DNA of 64,000 bases from Lentinula raphanica (Eukaryota; Basidiomycota; Agaricomycetes; Agaricales; Omphalotaceae), in contig JANVFP010000037.1 in the NCBI GenBank assembly GCA_027919835.1, forward strand, positions 372,001 through 436,000. Direction: 5' to 3'. Positions 58,983 to 64,000 of this stretch are shown one piece after another (positions within the stretch are counted from its first letter, which is position 1; every line of letters starts with the position of its first letter). Made by a program: the position numbers and the translations under genes. The notes beneath the pieces were generated by a model. It did no database searches and was not told the DNA's origin. It saw only the letters and a list, made by a program, of their open reading frames with translations.

Positions 58983-59553
58983 ATGTTCTCGATGTGTCAC
59001 ATGTACCCTCTTTGACCTAAACTGATTATCATATTACTGTTTGACCTACGTTCAGCGTCGACGTCCATTGCTCTTACAATGTTTAGTTAATCTTTATGTC
59101 GGTCAGTTTCCAGGGAGTTGTAACTTGTTCTTGCTCTCGATCCCACTTTATGTGCGTTACAGTGGGCGAGTGGCCATTTTGGTACAATGACTGTGCGCTC
59201 CGCCTAATTTCATTTGTGCAAATCTGATGTTTCATATAGTTATGACATTATTGCTATCTTGCTTGCGACATTCATCTTCGTTCCATGCCTATGTCTATTA
59301 ACGGGTCTGATTCTGTTCGCAAACTCAACTTCTCTCTTGCCACTTTCATTGACTCTCATATCTCCTGGATTGGTTACCAACACCCGTCTTCTGCGCTCCA
59401 ACCTTTCTCAATAGCTCGAGGTGTTTCATCTAAAGTGGAGTGTGATCATTTCACAGATGCTATCACCACTTCATATCGTCGTTGCGAACAACCTTTCGGT
59501 GAATTTTTCTTCGATGTATTTGGTTGTCTGAAATCCGTTTACCAAGTACATAT
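58983..59553. other. Flank of the CACTA-type element
   Basis: An open frame 59285-59572 (plus) is cut by the element. It has no recognisable domain. Confidence 0.35.
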
Positions 59554-60516
59554 CACTAGGGGCGGAGCTTAATTTTACGAGTCGGGAAATTTTGAATAAA
59601 AAATATTATATAACGCCGGGAAATTATTCCCAATGACCTTCCCAAAATAGTACACATTACCTGCAAGAAATAGATTCTTTCCCTTCAATGAAAAGTGCCG
59701 TTTTACGGCTTGAATATTATCTGATTTCTCATCCATTTTTGGTGATCTTTCACATTATACAAAGCCATTCTTTCCCATTATACAAAAATGACCTTTTTCA
59801 TTATACATGAATGGTCTTTCACTGTAGATAATGATAATCTTTTGCCCAAAAAGTTTCCTATCTATCCCGCCCGTAATTCATCTGATTTTACGAGGAGAAA
59901 GTAAATGCCCGCTTTTTTTAGGCGCTGGTATATGTAAGCAGCTCCAGCACTTGACTGGTCATAATCAGTTGGGTCATTATCTCCCACAAGTGAAGGGTAA
60001 AGAAGAACAAGGGCAAGTCTCAAGTGTCAAAGAGCAGCAACTGAGCAAGATCATAGATGTATGATGATCCAGGTGAAGTAATTGACGGGTTAAGCTGACA
60101 GTATGTTGTGCTCAATTAGGCGCTGGAGCTGCTTACATATACCAGCGCCTAAAAAAAGCGGGCATTTACTTTCTCCTCGTAAAATCAGATGAATTACGGG
60201 CGGGATAGATAGGAAACTTTTTGGGCAAAAGATTATCATTATCTACAGTGAAAGACCATTCATGTATAATGAAAAAGGTCATTTTTGTATAATGGGAAAG
60301 AATGGCTTTGTATAATGTGAAAGATCACCAAAAATGGATGAGAAATCAGATAATATTCAAGCCGTAAAACGGCACTTTTCATTGAAGGGAAAGAATCTAT
60401 TTCTTGCAGGTAATGTGTACTATTTTGGGAAGGTCATTGGGAATAATTTCCCGGCGTTATATAATATTTTTTATTCAAAATTTCCCGACTCGTAAAATTA
60501 AGCTCCGCCCCTAGTG
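59554..60516. mobile_element. Non-autonomous foldback element with CACTA termini
   Basis: 963 bp. The ends are CACTAGGGGCGGAGC and its reverse complement. The left arm 59554-59948 and right arm 60122-60516 are both 395 bp and, by eye, inverted copies without differences, around a 173-bp spacer. A 3-bp direct repeat (TAT at 59551-59553 and 60517-60519) flanks it, as expected for CACTA (En/Spm) transposition. No transposase. The arms are A/T-rich with repeated TTATACA motifs. Near identity of the arms suggests a young insertion, or arms kept alike by gene conversion. Confidence 0.85.
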
Positions 60517-60699
60517 TATTAATATTGTAATGTCTTTCTACGCTGTCTATGTACTCATGCCTATTGTAGATCAATGTTTGATTGTCAAGCGCAGTTTTTG
60601 AACACTCTCCAGCATGTCGAGAATGTAACTGGGTCGATGGAACATCCTCTCTTGTATGTGTGTAGGATTTCAAAATTTCCATTACTGAAAGCGAAGACG

Positions 60700-61142
60700 T
60701 TAGCTTGTTACCGGTGATGTTGACCGGTTATACAACGGCTGAATGTGTGTTACTGGGAGCACACACTTTCACTTGGTTCTATCCATCACTGGTCGAGAAT
60801 GGAGAAGTCCTCCGTTTGCCTGCTGCAGGGCGAGACATACCTGTTGATATTTTGGACGAGATCTCTTCTCCTTGGACACTGCTGGACTCTACCGAAAATG
60901 TCGGCCGACCATGTGGTGAATGTTGTCCCAATGTCTAGCGTCGAATTTCTGGCATGAGGGGGAGTGCAACGTTGAACTGGGGAGGCTTCACCTTGGAATT
61001 GGACTCAGAACTAATCTCAGGTTCATACCAATGGAAACTCGACAGTGAATGTAAAAACGTCCTCTGTAAATGGAGCCTTCATCAGCCACAGGATATGAAC
61101 CGGTGGTTGTGGTGGGTAAACAACGTGGATGATACAGTGTAA
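60700..61142 (+). pseudogene. Degenerate coding fragment of unknown family
   Basis: Two adjacent frames look protein-like. 60705-60938 reads LLGAHTFTWFYPSLVENGEV and ends in RPCGECCPNV. From about 60990 it reads ELISGSYQWKLDSECKNVL and WSLHQPQDMNRWL. Between them (60940-60990) the apparent continuation needs at least two frame changes. I do not recognise the family. It lies between the two repeats of the second bracketed segment. Confidence 0.35.
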
Positions 61143-61207
61143 AGATTGTATTTATTTTGTATTTTATCTTATGGGAGTGACAACAGAAGCGAGTGGAAAA
61201 CTTGAGG

Positions 61208-61248
61208 GGGTAGCGGGCCATGCCGCTTGTCGGCCCTACTCCGATTAT
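61208..61248 (+). repeat. Dispersed repeat, right-type copy 2
   Basis: GGGTAGCGGG at 61208-61217, then TGCCGCTTGTCGGCCCTACT and ATTATA, as at 5599-5638. Confidence 0.55.
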
Positions 61249-61841
61249 ACTGTAATGCAAAGTGTGGAACCAAAGTTGATGAGGCAAATCCCTGATTTTT
61301 GTTATGGAGAACACAAATACGAAAAGAAGACAGTGAGGGTAAATGAGTATAATGGATACAAAACGGTTTCCCTAATTTCTAATGACCTGAGGAAGAGCGA
61401 CAACGCAGATGCAAAAACGATAGCAGTAAGAAAACAATGAAGGGGTAGGTATAATTTTTTTCGAAAGTAGGGTGTGTTTTCTTTGAACGACAAGGTGACA
61501 AGGAACTGAGCTGGTATCGATAATTGAGTTTTGTAGTGTTCTTGAACGACGTACGACGACGAACATGTGGCTGAATGGCCAGGAATAATATGTAGCTTGT
61601 TGAGGGAATTGAATGTATGCATGAATAATAGCGACGAGAAATCTTGATGTGTGCGTTCTAATACAAAGAGGCGATGCAAGAAAAGTGAGGAGTCCATCGT
61701 TTGGGAAGAGCATGCGATTCGTGCGAGACATTGATTGATGAGTTGTGTTGAGATAAGAAAAAAGGTGCAATGCATATTGCAAATGGTGCCAAGGAGACCA
61801 AAAGCAAGTTTTTTTCGGAGGGTGGAGAGCGCGTTGCTCGT
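61249..61841. other. 3' flank of the ECL1-type gene
   Basis: Overlapping minus-strand frames at 61302-61845 are shadows without domains. Probably 3' UTR and spacer. Confidence 0.4.
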
Positions 61842-63197
61842 TCAAGACGGCTGGCCTCCTGCAAGGCGTCCCGATAACGCATGTTCTCTATGAAGTAGAC
61901 CACTACGCCCATGCCCAAACCCAGGTGCATCCTTGTTGCCACCCAAGCCATCGAGTTCGGAAACCATGACACGTCCCCGGTTCCGAATACGACTTGTGGA
62001 GTCCGCCTTCCGTCCTCTAGGAGCAATGTTGAACTGCTCCGTATCCACAGAAGATAGAATCATCTTCGGCGGCGGTGAACTGTTGCGTCTGAACGTTGCC
62101 CGTCCGCGGGGTATAGCAGATGTTGCATTCCAGTCAAACACCTTCTCTATGCTACTTTTGCTCCCTTTGCTGCTCGGCTGGAGAGCGGATAATGCGAAAG
62201 GATTGTCAGAACGAGATCGAGACCTAGATGATACACTGTCGTGATTAGATATGCGCGTATTTCGTGAGGCTTCTAATTCCTGTCGGCGACCACGAGGTGT
62301 AGCTTGCATGGCGGCAGAGGGTGGGGCAGTGTACGGATAATGATGCACACCAGCGATCGTCAATTTTGGAGTGGGAGGGGATGGTCGCGCCACCGACTGG
62401 CCAGAAGAATTAGAAACGGAGAGAGATGCACGTGGTTGAGTGTCATTAGATACTTGGAGCAGAGAAAAATATGCAGGGAGACTAGCACGGTTGCGAGTAC
62501 GTTTCGCTTTTGTCAGAGTCGACCGTTTCTTATCCTCGTCTGGAGTAGATAAAGCGGAGGAGGACTCTTCATCTCGGCCTGAGCTTCCGAAGTCAGAATA
62601 GGTGTCCTCATCGGCAGATGACTGAGAATGGGAATGGATAGGTGCGCTTCGAGGTGCACCATACACGTGCCCCGGAAAAGAACCAGAAGTAGGTACACGG
62701 CCAAAGGCATGGGGTCCAGCGTGAACGTTGTTTGTGCCAGAAGGCCGTCGAGCATAAGACAGAGGAGCTCGAAGAATACGATAAAGGCCATTAGATTTTG
62801 AGCTTCCTTCCGGGTAGTCATCGTGATAAGCCGCTTCACTGCCGGAGACAAAGTTTGAATCGTCGTCTTCGTCGTCGGTGAGAAATGAGCACGAAGTTGA
62901 AGAAGCGGAGGAAGAGACAGAGTGGTGGTCTCTAGAGTGATAACCACCGAGGGCTTTGCCCAATGCAGAGGAAACCAGTGCTGGAACTTCACTACCAATG
63001 GCATAGCTTATATGGGGTGAAGAAAGCGCACTGCTCGCAGAGGAAATGGACGGCGAGGCAGTATCAAGATTTTGACATTCATCGCTACAATAAATGCGCC
63101 TTGAGAGAGTATTAGCTGCGTGAAAGAAAAGTGGAGACGATACGTACCCGTCGTCCGAAAGATGTTTACCGCAAGTCAAGCAGATCTCTTCGAACAT
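61842..63197 (-). CDS. ECL1-type zinc-binding protein
   Basis: Related to fission-yeast Ecl1/2/3, small zinc-binding factors tied to chronological lifespan and nutrient stress, but with a long tail. Exons 63197-63148 and 63099-61842 give 435 aa. The N-terminal zinc motif is CLTCGKHLSDDG across the intron to RIYCSDECQ, i.e. C-x2-C and C-x3-C. TASPSISSASSALSSPHISY and EVPALVSSALGKAL follow, both typical of the basidiomycete family. The remainder is Ser/Arg/Pro-rich, with an acidic run (DDEDDDS) and several RGR motifs. The acceptor at 63100 was chosen because it rebuilds the Cys motif. Confidence 0.85.
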   Translation of the reverse strand: MFEEICLTCGKHLSDDGYVSSPLFFHAANTLSRRIYCSDECQNLDTASPSISSASSALSSPHISYAIGSEVPALVSSALGKALGGYHSRDHHSVSSSASSTSCSFLTDDEDDDSNFVSGSEAAYHDDYPEGSSKSNGLYRILRAPLSYARRPSGTNNVHAGPHAFGRVPTSGSFPGHVYGAPRSAPIHSHSQSSADEDTYSDFGSSGRDEESSSALSTPDEDKKRSTLTKAKRTRNRASLPAYFSLLQVSNDTQPRASLSVSNSSGQSVARPSPPTPKLTIAGVHHYPYTAPPSAAMQATPRGRRQELEASRNTRISNHDSVSSRSRSRSDNPFALSALQPSSKGSKSSIEKVFDWNATSAIPRGRATFRRNSSPPPKMILSSVDTEQFNIAPRGRKADSTSRIRNRGRVMVSELDGLGGNKDAPGFGHGRSGLLHREHALSGRLAGGQPS

Positions 63198-64000
63198 GAT
63201 AAGAGTACGTGGACGTCGCTTGAGACGACGAGCTGAAGAGAAAAAAGTAGGATGATGGGAGGATGAATTTAAGAATGGCCTGCCGTTTTATAAAGACTCT
63301 GGACGAGTCAGGGCGCCAATTTTGGTCAAGATCTAGATGAAAATCTCGATCCACAGTTTGAGTAAATCTGTGACAGTGTGACAAGAAAATCATCAACAAT
63401 TTTTTCAGCTTTGCACGTTTCCCACGAAACATCTTGTTTTCTCTCAACTTGAACCGGCAACGATTCTTGGACCGAGCAGCGAGCTTGAGATGGCGCCTCT
63501 TCACTCTCTCCAAAAACATTGTAAGTATTCTTAACATCAGGTCAGCTGAACATCTTCCATATTACACTAATTCATCAGGTCTTTGAAATCGCCTGCCTCT
63601 ATCACACGTTTGAAACACCGCTCGACTATGGTGCTCACCATACACGTTCTCTCGTTTTTCTAGCGTAATTTTCGTTCCCCTCACGCGCAATTTACACGCG
63701 AATTTCAGCGGAATTTGCAGGTGAGCTCGGGAGTCGACTGATCAAAGCGCAGGTCACGCTTCACCAGTCACAAGACCACGGGAACACGTGCTTTGTCACA
63801 GTGAATACATCATTGATGACCTCATCTGGAACGACCGAGGTAAAGTCGGTCGAGTGCTTGTCGTCCACTGAAACGGTTGCCATCCCAATGTTTTCTGCAT
63901 GGGTTGAGGTATCTTCGCCTTTTGGTCGTCAAGTAAGTTTGCAAATTTGAACCCTCAAATTTTATCCCTTTTGAGATTTTATTATCTCTCTTATATATGC
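63198..64000. other. ECL1-type 5' flank and window end
   Basis: An ATG at 63491 (plus) with MAPLHSLQKH followed by a GTAAGT could be the first exon of a divergent gene leaving the window. I cannot confirm it. Confidence 0.3.

Noticed and set aside
61658..62026. 122-codon minus-strand frame with a hydrophobic segment
   Set aside because: Overlaps the ECL1-type coding exon in another frame. A shadow.
1..64000. CRISPR arrays, tRNA or rRNA genes, bacterial-type operons
   Set aside because: I saw no regularly spaced identical repeats, no cloverleaf-like tRNA sequence and no rRNA text. The gene structure is eukaryotic throughout.

Overview
This window is nuclear DNA from a filamentous basidiomycete, most likely an Agaricomycete. 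The evidence is short GT-AG introns of roughly 45-75 nt in nearly every gene, exons down to 9-16 nt, and clear fungal families: a farnesylated G-gamma subunit, a WOPR regulator, ECL1, GID7/WDR26, an eqolisin protease and fungal TET/JBP-like oxygenases. I built the gene models by hand from reading frames, splice signals and family motifs. Wherever I list all exons, the summed length is a whole number of codons.

Layout. 0-3.6 kb: a G-protein gamma subunit, then a gene-poor stretch. 3.6-5.6 kb: a decayed ABC transporter bracketed by inverted copies of a dispersed repeat. 5.8-10.3 kb, minus strand: a membrane-anchored copper amine oxidase and a secreted G1 (eqolisin) peptidase. 10.3-16.1 kb: little supportable, apart from one low-complexity stretch. 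16.1-22.8 kb: a tandem duplication of a TET/JBP-like 2-oxoglutarate/iron dioxygenase, with one apparently intact copy, one decayed copy and one short remnant. 21.8-26.5 kb: a second repeat pair and unresolved fragments.

26.7-33.0 kb, plus strand: a GPI-anchored cupredoxin-like cell-surface protein, a myotubularin-type phosphoinositide phosphatase and S-adenosylmethionine synthetase. 33.3-45.5 kb: an unrecognised secreted-protein family in four copies (three intact, one collapsed). Between the tandem copies lie relics of the 5' ends of two neighbouring genes, a dienelactone-hydrolase-like gene and a TLC-domain gene. The full genes follow, with a metaxin-like gene and the SRP receptor beta subunit.

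46.2-55.9 kb is dense housekeeping sequence: amidophosphoribosyltransferase (ADE4), a WOPR (Gti1/Pac2) regulator, Elongin A and GID7/WDR26. 56-59 kb holds an unrecognised, probably membrane-spanning gene. 59.5-60.5 kb is a near-perfect foldback CACTA-type element. 61.8-63.2 kb encodes an ECL1-type zinc-binding protein.

The genes do not form one pathway. Loose links are one-carbon/methyl metabolism (SAM synthetase) and possible modified-base chemistry (TET/JBP-like), purine synthesis (ADE4), and two compact divergent gene pairs (dienelactone hydrolase/TLC and metaxin/SRP receptor beta).

The most unusual points are: the amine-oxidase cofactor tyrosine on an 11-nt exon next to a possible 2-nt exon; an ADE4 start codon apparently assembled by splicing; the TET-like duplication with a changed iron motif in the second copy; the four-copy secreted family with relics of divergent promoters; and the foldback CACTA element.
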